Assembly (NCBI GenBank): GCA_965229525.1
Contig: OZ245886.1
Location: 2,604,001 to 2,668,000, forward strand
DNA length: 64,000 nucleotides
Source: HXMU1420-13 sp965229525
Lineage (GTDB): Bacteria > Bacteroidota > Rhodothermia > Balneolales > Balneolaceae
Direction of reading: 5' to 3'
The position numbers were made by a program, and so were the translations under genes. Under the pieces are notes generated by a model. It searched no databases, was not told where the DNA came from, and was given only the letters and a program-made list of their open reading frames with translations. Shown here one piece after another: positions 1 through 9,037 of this stretch (its first letter is position 1; every line of letters starts with the position of its first letter).

Positions 1-489
1 GATATTGAGCAGATGAATGAGAATTTAAAACAGCTTGATGAAGCATCTGGATTGAATTTCTCTGGATTTATGACAGCGATGAAAGATGTTTCTGTGGGGC
101 TGCTAACGAAATATAGTCAGGTTTTCTATATCCTTGTAATGGCGCCACTTTTAGCTTTTTCAAGTCGATTATTCTTTAAGAAGATCAAGCCAAAGTTTTC
201 GCATCACTATGTAATGATGTTATATGCAGTATCAACCTATGCTGTATTTACTTTATTGATGTTACCTCTGCTCGCTAATCAAAATCTGATTTGGATACAA
301 ACCTTTTTGTCATCAGTTCTAATGATGATATTTATGATGTATGTGCAGATTAAATACATGAAATTGAAAGGTTTTGATGGGTATATGATGAGCTTCCTAA
401 GCTTTTTAATTGGGTACATACTCTATTTTATTGGAACGTTAGTCGTTCAGGTAGTAGGAGGGGTAATTCTTGTTATAGTACGGGGTTGA
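1..489 (+). CDS. C-terminal part of a multi-pass membrane protein (DUF3667-like), 5' truncated by window edge
   Basis: The frame is open from base 1, so the true start lies upstream and only about 162 codons are present. The visible part has four strongly hydrophobic segments separated by short Lys/Arg-rich loops. This layout resembles the C-terminal membrane half of DUF3667 proteins common in Bacteroidota, but the Cys-rich N-terminal motif that would confirm the family is outside the window. No catalytic motif is visible and no function is proposed. The last 17 bp overlap antiparallel with the end of the next gene. Confidence 0.6.
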   Translation, partial: DIEQMNENLKQLDEASGLNFSGFMTAMKDVSVGLLTKYSQVFYILVMAPLLAFSSRLFFKKIKPKFSHHYVMMLYAVSTYAVFTLLMLPLLANQNLIWIQTFLSSVLMMIFMMYVQIKYMKLKGFDGYMMSFLSFLIGYILYFIGTLVVQVVGGVILVIVRG

Positions 490-1306
490 TGTAGTATTTC
501 TCATCTACTACATCTGGTCGAATTCCTAAACCAAATAATGCGTAATCATATTTAGAAGGATCATTCGGATCAAGAATTAGAAGTTTTTCCTGCAGTTCAA
601 GTACTGATTTCCAATCATTTTGATGGCGAGACAGAAGTCCCAATGCCCTGGCCTGACGAGCAACATGCACATCTAACGGAATTTTTAATTCTGATGGTTT
701 CATAAATGTCATCGTACCTAAATCGACAATACTTTTTCGGATGCACCATCTCAAGTACATGTACAATCTTTTTGCCGAACTGTTCTTCTCAGGATTCGCG
801 ACGTGTTTTCGAGAACGTTGTGGAGTTTCCGGGTGGAACTCAAAAAACCGTTGATGGAAAACAGCCATCAGTTCACGGTTTTCTTTTTTGGCTTGTTGGT
901 AACAATCCAACCAAAACCCTTCGAAGGTTCCGAATTCTTTCATCGCTGATTGCATCGCTCGAATAATCCAATAAATATCTTCAGGCTTAAAGGTTCGGTG
1001 TTTGAAACCATCTAAAACATCAGCGTCCGAATCACTAAAATTTTGGATAAATTCGGCCGGACGATATTTCATTCGATTTAGTAAATCATCCACTTTGGCA
1101 ATTACAATATCCCGTCGACCCCAGGCCATGATAGCCGCAAAAAAACCGGCTAATTCCTGATCATTTTTCGCTTCAAAAGCATGCATAAACTGGATAGGAT
1201 CAGTTTCGATATAGCCCGGGGCTTCGACATCATCAACAATCCGATCCAGAAATGGTTTTAGCTCGAGTAGTTTCTTTTTCGAAAGGAGTTTGAGTTTTTT
1301 GGGCAT
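473..1306 (-). CDS. TIGR02757 / DUF2400 family protein
   Basis: A 277-residue protein. The segments AAIMAWGRRDIVIAKVDDLL (about residues 57-76), GTMTFMKPSELKIPLDVHVA (about 198-217) and FGLGIRP near the C terminus match my memory of the TIGR02757 family, which is widespread in Bacteroidota and of unknown biochemical role. Length is typical of the family. It is mostly helical with many basic residues and has no signal peptide, so it should be cytoplasmic. The family has been suspected of being distantly related to HhH-GPD DNA glycosylases. A mutY gene lies upstream on the same strand, but 425 bp separate them, so a shared operon is doubtful. The stop region overlaps the convergent membrane gene by 17 bp. 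Confidence 0.75.
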   Translation of the reverse strand: MPKKLKLLSKKKLLELKPFLDRIVDDVEAPGYIETDPIQFMHAFEAKNDQELAGFFAAIMAWGRRDIVIAKVDDLLNRMKYRPAEFIQNFSDSDADVLDGFKHRTFKPEDIYWIIRAMQSAMKEFGTFEGFWLDCYQQAKKENRELMAVFHQRFFEFHPETPQRSRKHVANPEKNSSAKRLYMYLRWCIRKSIVDLGTMTFMKPSELKIPLDVHVARQARALGLLSRHQNDWKSVLELQEKLLILDPNDPSKYDYALFGLGIRPDVVDEKYYINPVL

Positions 1307-1731
1307 TTTTTAAGATATAAATCCAGGACTTGTCATTCTGAATTTGATTCAGTGTCAATTAAGATTGATTAATTATTCAATTTGTACTTTTGAGCGACCA
1401 AAAGTACTCAAAAGTCGCCGAAAGAAATGGATATTCACAAGCGAATGATCGCTGATTTGAATTTCCTGATTACGGTCATTCATACTAATAACATTACTCC
1501 TACCGCATTTCTATCGGTCTGATTTAAGAATTTTTAAAAGGTGCTAAGCCTATCTAAGGCGCATCTTTATCATTTTAGATAAAAATTAAGAGGACCTTTG
1601 AATTGTTGATTGAAAGATTAACTGTTATTCCTGCGCCCACTAAATGCCGAATAAGTTTAGTCCCCTCTTGAGTAGCCTGTCCCGTATAGGCGGGAGGGAT
1701 TTAGGGGTGTGTAATATTAAATCTCCAACTC
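1307..1731. other. 425-bp intergenic stretch with palindromic repeats, no gene
   Basis: No credible ORF is seen on either strand. Two structured elements stand out. At 1384-1407 a perfect 9-bp inverted repeat (GTACTTTTG / CAAAAGTAC) encloses a 6-nt loop, and CTCAAAAGTCGCCG follows directly. At about 1655-1715 a CCCCT/AGGGG-flanked element contains a nested CCTGTCCCG..CGGGAGG hairpin and ends TTTAGGGGTGTGT. Both look like the short non-coding repeats scattered between genes in many Bacteroidota genomes. This is from memory, and no second copy occurs in this window. Confidence 0.5.
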
Positions 1732-2808
1732 TCACTGACCCTTACTCATCAATCTCTCTGTCAGCTGTTTATTCGCTTTAGGGAAAGGGTATTGTTCAAG
1801 TTCGGAAATCTCAACCCACCGAATTTCCTGACTGGATTTAGGGGAAGGTTTTCCTGAAATCAATTGGCATAAAAAAGCATGCATGGTAATGGAAAAGTGT
1901 GAATAAACATGCTTCAGATTCATGAATTCTTTGTAGGCTTTTACTTCAACGCCGAGTTCTTCATGTAATTCTCTTTCTACCGTTTGTTGTATGCTTTCTC
2001 CTTCTTCTTGTTTACCACCTGGAAATTCCCATAGTCCGCCAAGCATGGCATCTTCAGGTCGAAGGGCGATCAAAACTTTCCCATCTTCTCGTTCAATTAT
2101 TCCAACGCCGATGTGTTTGTGAGGTTTTTTCTTAGCAGGTGATTTATAAGGAATCGAATCAGTCTTTGCAGTTTTTGTTGCCACACAATCAAATGAAATA
2201 GGGCAGTTTGAGCAGTCAGGTTTTGTTGGAGTACAAACTGTGGACCCAATCTCCATTAAGCCCTGATTGAATTCAGCCGGAAACTCCTGGCTGATCAAAT
2301 CATCTACATGAGATTGAACCAGCTTTGTGGTTTTTGTAGAACGAACATCATCTTCGATTCCAAAATATCGGGTGATTACACGAATCACGTTTCCATCAAC
2401 CACTGCATTGGCTTTTCCAAACGCGATACTGGTAATTGCAGCAGCCGAATACGGACCAATTCCTTTTAGTTTGATGATCTCGTTATAGTCTTCAGGAAGA
2501 TTTCCTGAGTACTCTGAGACTATAGATTTAGAAGCGGCATGAAGATTTCTGGCCCGACTATAGTAACCAAGTCCTTCCCATGCTTTCATAACTCTTTGTT
2601 GTTCGGCTTTGGCTAAATCAAACACAGTTGGAAATTCACCTATAAAACGTTCGAAGTATGGCCATGCCTGATCAACCCGAGTTTGTTGAAGCATGATTTC
2701 TGAGATCCAAATCTTGTAAGGGTCTTTGGTTTCTCGCCAGGGCATTGGACGTTTATGTTCCGCGTACCAGTCTAATACAGCTTGGGTAAATCGTGGATTC
2801 GAGCTCAA
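1732..2808 (-). CDS. mutY: A/G-specific adenine DNA glycosylase MutY
   Basis: MutY removes adenine mispaired with 8-oxoguanine in base-excision repair. The catalytic Glu lies in EIMLQQTRV (Glu37). The helix-hairpin-helix is LKGIGPYSA (about 114-122), and the catalytic Asp lies in VVDGNVIRV (Asp138). Four Cys at 192, 199, 202 and 208 fit the C-X6-C-X2-C-X5-C [4Fe-4S] loop. The C-terminal third is the NUDIX-like 8-oxoG recognition domain, with GGLWEFPGGKQEEGES and ERELHEELG. At 358 residues it is full length. It starts 9 bp after the upstream propeller gene and is probably the last gene of a three-gene transcript with the SDR gene. Confidence 0.97.
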   Translation of the reverse strand: MSSNPRFTQAVLDWYAEHKRPMPWRETKDPYKIWISEIMLQQTRVDQAWPYFERFIGEFPTVFDLAKAEQQRVMKAWEGLGYYSRARNLHAASKSIVSEYSGNLPEDYNEIIKLKGIGPYSAAAITSIAFGKANAVVDGNVIRVITRYFGIEDDVRSTKTTKLVQSHVDDLISQEFPAEFNQGLMEIGSTVCTPTKPDCSNCPISFDCVATKTAKTDSIPYKSPAKKKPHKHIGVGIIEREDGKVLIALRPEDAMLGGLWEFPGGKQEEGESIQQTVERELHEELGVEVKAYKEFMNLKHVYSHFSITMHAFLCQLISGKPSPKSSQEIRWVEISELEQYPFPKANKQLTERLMSKGQ

Positions 2809-2817
2809 TTCAGAATT

Positions 2818-4344
2818 CTATTCGCCTCGAGAAATATTAACTACAGTTAAAGTAACATCAATAGAAGAGGCAGTTCCTTGTTCATCAGTTGCAACAATTC
2901 TAAACGTTTGTTCACCAATTTGGCGTTCGGTCGGAGTCCACGAAAATAACCCTGTTTGTTCATTCAAAGTAGATCCTGTTGGCAAATCAACGCCAAGGTA
3001 TCGAATTAATGTACTCGATGGGTTTTCCGGGTCGATGGCATTAAAAGTTAGTTCGTAAGGATCTGACACTGCAATAGTAGAACCTCTTACGGGGCTAAAT
3101 CTTGGAGGCGCATTGAATGTCCTAATATCAACCATAAAGTTAACACTATCGATTGCACCAGCAGAGTTTGTAGCAATAATAGTGAAAGATGTAAGCCCTA
3201 CTTGATTGATAGAGGGTTGCCAAAATAATCCCTGCTTTTTGATTTTAGCATTCGCCACACTTGACCGATAGGTGAAAGTGACATCGTTTATATCACCTGA
3301 TTCAAGTTCGAGACCCAGAAGTAGTGGCTGAGGAAATGTAAGGGTCTGATTTTCGATGTTCGTAATCTTGAATCCGGCGGTTGAAGTGCCACTTGATGAT
3401 ATAAGAGTTTCCCCGGATGATGGAATTAGTGAGCTGATTTTATCAAAAAAGGAAACCCACACTGCATCGTCGCTTCTTGTAATGAAGTTTCCTGCAGTTG
3501 ATTCGGCTTGCCAGAGCTTGAATTCGTCACCAGATTGAGAAATCCAAAGCTGTTTATTTTCTGTATGAACAATAATGTCGTTTTCCACTTGTAATATATT
3601 AGCTATCGGGGCATCCACTTCACCAATTTTTCTGCCAATACCATTTGTGGTTATAGAGTAGATTTCGCCTAAAGCTGAACTTGCCCAAATTTGATCATCC
3701 TGAATAAATAATTTGTTAACAGGCTCGTCTAAATCTACTGATTCGGTATGAGACAATACCCCCTCTTCCATTTTGAATAGGTGGATTCGATCATCATTAG
3801 TTAGTACAAAAAGCTGATTTGCTAAGGTAGAGGATACCAGATCAATTACTGAAGCTCTTCCAATTACCCCATTTTCTACGATCTTTGGATCAGAATCAAA
3901 AATATCAGGATCGGTTAATGATAATTCGCCGAGCCCCTCATCGTTCAGTGCAATGTAAAGTTTGTCACCTAAACGAGCTACCCCGAGCGGTGGAACGGGT
4001 AATTGAGTGGAAGAAAAAACACCTAACACTGAAGTCGGTTCAAGTACAGTTAAGCGTCGGGAATCGCCATATAAATACCCAAAACGGATATCAGATTTCA
4101 ATTGGTCACCCCGACGTTGCATTCCGTCGGATGTGTAAAGCCATTGTAGTGAATCACTATGAATTCGGAAAACAGCCATCCCTTCTAACTCCGAAAGTAC
4201 ATATAAATGAGAAGAGGAAGCCTCCATGGCCTTTACATTTGAGATTTCAATCATATTAGAAAAATCCTGAGACCATTGACTAATGGTTGCTTGAGGTACA
4301 AATAGAACCAGGAGTAATAAAAGTAGTAGAGGTGCTTTTCGCAT
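2818..4344 (-). CDS. Exported beta-propeller protein with two C-terminal cadherin/He_PIG-like Ig domains
   Basis: A 508-residue protein beginning with a signal peptide (Leu run, cleavage near TISQ). Residues about 25-320 show recurrent short beta-strand units such as LYVLSELEGMAVFRI, LYIALNDEGLGELSL and LFVLTNDDRIHLFKM, typical of a beta-propeller. Two Ig-like repeats follow (about 330-410 and 412-505). The second carries DLPTGSTLNEQTGLFSWTPT, the signature of putative-Ig (He_PIG) domains that follow the pattern LPxGxxxxxxTGxxxWTP. No catalytic residues are apparent, so a surface or periplasmic binding or scaffold role is inferred. It lies between the SDR gene (13-bp gap) and mutY (9-bp gap). 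No clear type IX sorting tail was recognised. Confidence 0.7.
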   Translation of the reverse strand: MRKAPLLLLLLLVLFVPQATISQWSQDFSNMIEISNVKAMEASSSHLYVLSELEGMAVFRIHSDSLQWLYTSDGMQRRGDQLKSDIRFGYLYGDSRRLTVLEPTSVLGVFSSTQLPVPPLGVARLGDKLYIALNDEGLGELSLTDPDIFDSDPKIVENGVIGRASVIDLVSSTLANQLFVLTNDDRIHLFKMEEGVLSHTESVDLDEPVNKLFIQDDQIWASSALGEIYSITTNGIGRKIGEVDAPIANILQVENDIIVHTENKQLWISQSGDEFKLWQAESTAGNFITRSDDAVWVSFFDKISSLIPSSGETLISSSGTSTAGFKITNIENQTLTFPQPLLLGLELESGDINDVTFTYRSSVANAKIKKQGLFWQPSINQVGLTSFTIIATNSAGAIDSVNFMVDIRTFNAPPRFSPVRGSTIAVSDPYELTFNAIDPENPSSTLIRYLGVDLPTGSTLNEQTGLFSWTPTERQIGEQTFRIVATDEQGTASSIDVTLTVVNISRGE

Positions 4345-4357
4345 AAATTGTGCTGAT

Positions 4358-5335
4358 TTATAACCAGTTATGGTTTTTGTACCATCGAATAGTTCTGGAA
4401 ATTCCTTCTTCTAATGTTGTTGATGGCAAATAGTTCAGTTCCTTTTTTGCTTTTTCCGAAGAACATACCCATTCGAGAACCATTTCGTTAGCTTTTTCTT
4501 CATTTAATACAGGGTATTTACCAAGTGCAGAGGCTCCAACTTCGACAATTTTTGCAATCTTCATTACCCAATTTGGTTTAAGCTTAATGGGAATCGAGGT
4601 ACCACCCATAACTATTGAAGCGACCTTGTGGATTTGATTCCACGTGTATGAGTCTTTTTCACCACCCATGAAATAAGTATGTATACCAGTATCGTTTTTT
4701 TCCGCTGCCAGCAAAATTCCATTAATTAGGTCTTTCACGTATACCATGGATACTTTTGGTGAGTTCCCATCACCTATCACAGGAAAAACCCCCAACTTCA
4801 TGGTCTTAAAAATTGTGTAGATATCTGTTTCTCGCGGACCAAAAACTGCAGGTGGACGAATTATTTTTATACTGTCTTTTTTCCCGGCGACTTGCTCAAT
4901 AACTTTTTCCATCTCCATTTTAGACTCCCCGTACATACTTACAGGTTTTCGATGGGCACCTTCATTTAAAGGTTCGCCATTACTAGGACCAGTTGCTGCG
5001 AGAGAAGAAAGGATAACAAGATTTGTGATTCCCTTTTTCTGGGCTACTCGAATTAAATGTTCGGTTGCTTCAACATTGGCTCTTTTGAATTCCGACCACT
5101 TTGGGGCACGAACTAACCCTGCAACGTGGAAAATTACATCAACACCTTCTAGAGCAGATGCTATAGTTTGCAGATCGAAAAGATCTCCCTGAATTTTTGA
5201 ATAATTCTTGTCAGTTAACCATTTTTCGTCTTTTCGAACCAAACACCGCACTTCTGAATATGTATCAGAAGCGATTAAAGCATCAACCAGATGACTGCCC
5301 ACAAAACCTGTTCCGCCGGTAACAAAGGCTCTCAT
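4358..5335 (-). CDS. Extended SDR NAD(P)-dependent reductase/epimerase; candidate 3-ketosphinganine reductase (CerR-like)
   Basis: The N-terminal Rossmann motif is TGGTGFVGSHL (residues 6-16). The SDR active site is seen as ILSSLAATG (Ser110/111) plus YGESK (Tyr135, Lys139). Its 325 residues resemble dihydroflavonol-4-reductase-like extended SDRs. Bacterial ceramide pathways use an enzyme of this class (CerR in Caulobacter, an SDR in Bacteroides) to reduce 3-ketosphinganine. The gene is divergent from two glycosyltransferases followed by a serine palmitoyltransferase and a GNAT acyltransferase, so that role is the best inference. A nucleotide-sugar epimerase role remains possible. It leads the minus-strand group SDR, propeller-Ig, mutY. 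Confidence 0.7.
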   Translation of the reverse strand: MRAFVTGGTGFVGSHLVDALIASDTYSEVRCLVRKDEKWLTDKNYSKIQGDLFDLQTIASALEGVDVIFHVAGLVRAPKWSEFKRANVEATEHLIRVAQKKGITNLVILSSLAATGPSNGEPLNEGAHRKPVSMYGESKMEMEKVIEQVAGKKDSIKIIRPPAVFGPRETDIYTIFKTMKLGVFPVIGDGNSPKVSMVYVKDLINGILLAAEKNDTGIHTYFMGGEKDSYTWNQIHKVASIVMGGTSIPIKLKPNWVMKIAKIVEVGASALGKYPVLNEEKANEMVLEWVCSSEKAKKELNYLPSTTLEEGISRTIRWYKNHNWL

Positions 5336-5435
5336 AATGTCGTATATTTGTCGGATTTTTTGATCATTGAACTTGTGATCATAAAGGAGTGTTAATTTAG
5401 AAAAGATACAAATCTGGCTACTGCTTTTAAACTGA

Positions 5436-6590
5436 ATGAACGAACTGAGAGTCGCAATATTTACCGGAAATTATAATCACATCAGGGATGGTGTTTCACT
5501 AACACTTAATCGGCTAGTTAAATTTTTGGAGGATCAACATATTCCCGTTTTAGTATTTGGTCCGAGTATTAAAAATCCACCAATGGAGCATTGTGGAGAG
5601 TTGGTTGTAACACCATCAATCCCAATGTTAGTACCTGGTAGAAGTGAATATCGAATTGCCACAAGTTTTCCGAAATGGGCACAAAAAAGGTTGGAAGAAT
5701 TCAAACCTACTTTATTACATATTGCAACACCAGATGGTTTGGGAACCGGGGCACTTAAATGGGGGCAGAAAAACAATATTCCTGTAGTTTCAAGTTATCA
5801 CACTCACTTTCTCAGCTACGCCAAGTACTATGCATTCTTCTTGATGCCCATTTTAAATTGGGCCAAAAGACGCATGAAGATATTTTATAGACAGGTAGAG
5901 CAGGTGTATGTTCCAACTCAATCTATGATTGAAGAGCTTGAACGTGAAGGGGTAGTTGCTGATATGAGGATTTGGGCTCGTGGAATTGATCTCGAGCGAT
6001 TCAATCCTTCTAAAAGGGATATGGAATGGAGGCGTTCAGTTGGTTTTAAAGATGATGAAATTGTAGTGAGTTTTGTTTCTCGACTCGTTTGGGAAAAAGA
6101 ACTGGGGACTTACATTAAAGCGGTTAAGAATCTGAAAAAGATAAATTCGAAGGTAAGAGCATTAGTTGTTGGAGATGGACCGGCACAAGCAGAAGCAGAA
6201 CGCGCATTGCCTGAAGCTCATTTTACAGGATTTGCAAAAGGGGAGGATTTATCAAGAGCATATGCAAGTAGTGACATTTTTCTGTTTCCATCACATACAG
6301 AAACCTTTGGAAATGTGACATTAGAAGCCATGGCTAGCGGACTTCCATGTCTTGTTGCTGATGCTATTGGCAGCAAATCACTTGTGCAGAATGGGGTAAA
6401 TGGATATTGGGCCGCAAAAGAGGATATTGCCGACTTCACTGCAAAATTGAATCTAATCGTTGAGGACGAAGAAAAGAGATTAGAAATGGGGAAGAAGTCT
6501 CGAGAGTTTGCATTAGAATATAAATGGGATGTAATAAATAAAGAGTTACTTGAAAATTATTTAGAGGCTATGGCAAATTATCAGCGATGA
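5436..6590 (+). CDS. GT4 glycosyltransferase, probably lipid-modifying (MgtA/SqdX-like)
   Basis: GT-B fold enzyme of 384 residues. The N-terminal acceptor domain has TGNYNHIRDGVSLTLNRL and SSYHTHFLSYAKYY. The second helps identify the MgtA/SqdX-like subgroup that acts on diacylglycerol-type or other lipid acceptors. The C-terminal donor domain has VSFVSRLVWEKEL and the EX7E motif in ETFGNVTLEAMASG. No signal peptide is seen, so it likely acts at the cytoplasmic membrane face. Its stop overlaps the next gene's start by 4 bp (ATGA). Its position beside ceramide-type genes suggests that a sphingolipid or related lipid is the acceptor. The sugar cannot be told from sequence. Confidence 0.8.
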   Translation: MNELRVAIFTGNYNHIRDGVSLTLNRLVKFLEDQHIPVLVFGPSIKNPPMEHCGELVVTPSIPMLVPGRSEYRIATSFPKWAQKRLEEFKPTLLHIATPDGLGTGALKWGQKNNIPVVSSYHTHFLSYAKYYAFFLMPILNWAKRRMKIFYRQVEQVYVPTQSMIEELEREGVVADMRIWARGIDLERFNPSKRDMEWRRSVGFKDDEIVVSFVSRLVWEKELGTYIKAVKNLKKINSKVRALVVGDGPAQAEAERALPEAHFTGFAKGEDLSRAYASSDIFLFPSHTETFGNVTLEAMASGLPCLVADAIGSKSLVQNGVNGYWAAKEDIADFTAKLNLIVEDEEKRLEMGKKSREFALEYKWDVINKELLENYLEAMANYQR

Positions 6591-7720
6591 AAATTTTATA
6601 CATCTCACATTTACATCCCCCAAAAAATGCACCACTGAAAAGCATAGGTGGTATGCAAAGGGTTAGTATGCAGCTTGTCGAGGAGTTGAATAAGAATCCG
6701 GAAGTTACGGTAAAAACTATCATTCAGCATGCACCGTGGAAAGGAATTGAATTAAGAACATCTGTTTTCCTGGCAAAATTGACTCGAAAATTGCCTCAGA
6801 TTGTTAAAGACTATAAACCTGATGTTATTCTATTCTCATCGATGGTTACTGCTTCATTGGCTCGGTTTACCAGAAGCAAAATCGACATTCCGATGGTAAC
6901 TATAAATCATGGGCAGGATGTGAAAATGCCCATCGGTGTTTATCAAAAGTTTGTGCCTTCCGTTTTTGAGGCTTTAGATGGAGTGATTTCAGTTTCAAGA
7001 GCAACTCGAGAAGAGTGCATAAAAAGGGGAATGCATCCTGATAAGGGAATCGCTTTACCAAATGGTTTTGATTTATCCCATGCCGAGGAAACACCTGAAA
7101 AAGAAACATCCAGAAAGGAAATTGAGGCTCTCTTTGATTTAGACCTGAATGGGAAATCATTGTTAATTACCGTAGGGCGTCAAGTAAAGCGTAAAGGTCA
7201 TGAATGGTTTATATCGGAGGTAATGCCAAAAATAAAATCGGATGTGATCTACCTGGCAATTGGTGAAGGCCCTGAACATGATCGTTTAATTGAAATTCGT
7301 GAAAGGCTGGGATACAAGGAGAACATCAAGTTTGTTGGAAAACAACCTGATGATGTATTACATAAAGCGTATGCTGCTGCTGATATTTTTATTATGCCAA
7401 ATATACCAGTTGATGGTGATATGGAAGGGTTTGGAATCGTATTACTAGAAGCTAATCTTGCTTCAACTCCTGCTGTTGCCGCCGACCTAGAAGGAATTAA
7501 AGACGTTGTTACAAATGGTGAGAATGGCTATAAGATCCCTGTAAGAGATTCTGATTCATTTGCTTCAAGAGTTGATGAAATTATTTCTGGTGACTATGAA
7601 GTGTTCAGTGAGAGAAGCAGGAACTATGTAATGCAAAATTTTGCTTGGAATCACGTGGCAGAAAGATATATTTCATATCTTAGAAAGGTAATAAAGCATC
7701 ATACTACCACAACAGGCTAG
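6587..7720 (+). CDS. GT4 glycosyltransferase, second of the pair
   Basis: GT-B enzyme of 377 residues starting inside the stop of the preceding glycosyltransferase, so translation is probably coupled. The N-terminal glycine-rich loop is IGGMQRVSMQLVEEL. The donor domain has VGRQVKRKGHEWFI, and the EX7E motif lies in EGFGIVLLEANLAS, followed by GIKDVVTNGENGY. It belongs to the broad PimB/WbaZ-like group that transfers hexoses to lipid-linked acceptors. The overlap with the first enzyme suggests the two act in sequence on one glycolipid head group. The substrate is inferred from the sphingolipid neighbourhood only. Confidence 0.8.
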   Translation: MKILYISHLHPPKNAPLKSIGGMQRVSMQLVEELNKNPEVTVKTIIQHAPWKGIELRTSVFLAKLTRKLPQIVKDYKPDVILFSSMVTASLARFTRSKIDIPMVTINHGQDVKMPIGVYQKFVPSVFEALDGVISVSRATREECIKRGMHPDKGIALPNGFDLSHAEETPEKETSRKEIEALFDLDLNGKSLLITVGRQVKRKGHEWFISEVMPKIKSDVIYLAIGEGPEHDRLIEIRERLGYKENIKFVGKQPDDVLHKAYAAADIFIMPNIPVDGDMEGFGIVLLEANLASTPAVAADLEGIKDVVTNGENGYKIPVRDSDSFASRVDEIISGDYEVFSERSRNYVMQNFAWNHVAERYISYLRKVIKHHTTTTG

Positions 7721-7729
7721 TTGCCAAAT

Positions 7730-7759
7730 TTGATACAAATTTAATACTAGCTATATTCA
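7730..7759 (+). promoter_or_regulatory. Candidate Bacteroidota-type promoter before spt
   Basis: TTG at 7730-7732, a 19-bp spacer, then TATATTCA at 7752-7759, which matches TAnnTTTG at its first, second, fifth and sixth defined positions. It lies in the 72-bp gap before the spt start at 7793. Support is weaker than for the cmk and rpsT promoters. Confidence 0.35.
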
Positions 7760-7792
7760 ACGTTATTTGGATCACACGCATAGGACTCATCG

Positions 7793-9031
7793 ATGGGCGA
7801 CACTAAAAAATTAGCCACCCAAGACATATTTCAAAAAGCATTTAATTTCACTAAGGCAGACGAAGTAAAAGCAATGGGTTTGTACCCTTACTTCAAACCA
7901 TTGGAAGCTACCGATGGAACTATTGTAGAAATAGAAGGCCATGAAGTAATTATGGCTGGCTCTAATAATTACCTGGGTTTAACTAATGATCAGCGAACGA
8001 TCAAAGCCGCGCAAGATGCATTAAACAAATATGGTACTGGCTGTACTGGTTCTAGGTATTTAAATGGCACTCTTGATATCCACATAGAGCTTGAAGAGAA
8101 GCTGGCTGAGTTTATGGGCAAAGAGTCTTGTGTATTATTTAGCACAGGATATCAAACGAATGAAGGATCTATACAAACAATTGCCGGCCGTAATGACCTG
8201 ATTTTTTCGGATAGAGACAACCATGCCTGTATTGTTGTTGGTACTCTATGTTCCAATGCAAAAACTATTCGTTATAAGCATAACGATATGGATCAGTTGC
8301 GTAAATATTTAGAAGCTGCTGATCCGGAGGCAGGTAAAATCATTGTTACTGATGGTGTTTTCTCTATGTCTGGCACGCTTGCAAAAGTCCCTGAACTTGT
8401 GGCCCTAGCTAAAGAGTTTGATGCTCGTCTTTATCTTGATGACGCCCACGCTGTTGGTGTAGTTGGTGAAGGTGGCCGCGGTTCCGCCTCTGTATTCGGA
8501 TTGACAGATGAAGTTGATTTAATAAGTGGGACATTCTCGAAATCATTTGCTTCACTCGGAGGATTCCTTGTTGGTGATCGACCAGTTATTGAATTTATCC
8601 GACATCAATCACCGGCACATATTTTCAGTGCGTCTATGCCACCAGCAAATGTTGCCACTGTACTGAAAGCACTTGAGATTCTAAAAGAGGAAACCTGGAG
8701 ATTAGACCGACTTGCTGAAATTGCACTTTATATGCGAACTGAATTGGAAAAACTTGGATTTAATGTTTGGACAAGCCAGTCACCAATCATACCAGTTGTA
8801 ATTGGCGAAATGATGGACTGTTTTGCATTTTGGAAAGATCTATTTGAAGAAGGTGTATACGCAAATGCAGTTGTTCCCCCGGCTGTACCTCAGGGACAAT
8901 CTTTGCTAAGAACAAGCTATATGGCTAGCCACACTGATGATCACCTAGATAGAATTCTAGAAGCATTCAGAAAAGTGGGCTTAAAACATGGAATCATAGA
9001 TAACAACGGTCACTCTGGAATAGAAGCATAA
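7793..9031 (+). CDS. spt: Serine palmitoyltransferase-type PLP enzyme (alpha-oxoamine synthase family)
   Basis: This family condenses an acyl-CoA or acyl-ACP with an amino acid and releases CO2; Spt uses serine to make 3-ketosphinganine. The fold-type I landmarks are all present: NNYLGLTNDQRT, GTGCTGSRYLNGTLDIHIEL, the cofactor-binding DDAHAVGVVGEGGRG, and the Schiff-base Lys250 in GTFSKSFASLGGF. Its length of 412 residues and the GCTGSRYLNGT wording fit bacterial Spt rather than BioF or Kbl, and no biotin genes are nearby. The acyltransferase gene begins 6 bp downstream, so the two are cotranscribed. This is the committed step of the inferred sphingolipid pathway. The substrate preference remains an inference. 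Confidence 0.88.
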   Translation: MGDTKKLATQDIFQKAFNFTKADEVKAMGLYPYFKPLEATDGTIVEIEGHEVIMAGSNNYLGLTNDQRTIKAAQDALNKYGTGCTGSRYLNGTLDIHIELEEKLAEFMGKESCVLFSTGYQTNEGSIQTIAGRNDLIFSDRDNHACIVVGTLCSNAKTIRYKHNDMDQLRKYLEAADPEAGKIIVTDGVFSMSGTLAKVPELVALAKEFDARLYLDDAHAVGVVGEGGRGSASVFGLTDEVDLISGTFSKSFASLGGFLVGDRPVIEFIRHQSPAHIFSASMPPANVATVLKALEILKEETWRLDRLAEIALYMRTELEKLGFNVWTSQSPIIPVVIGEMMDCFAFWKDLFEEGVYANAVVPPAVPQGQSLLRTSYMASHTDDHLDRILEAFRKVGLKHGIIDNNGHSGIEA

Positions 9032-9037
9032 TCAGTT

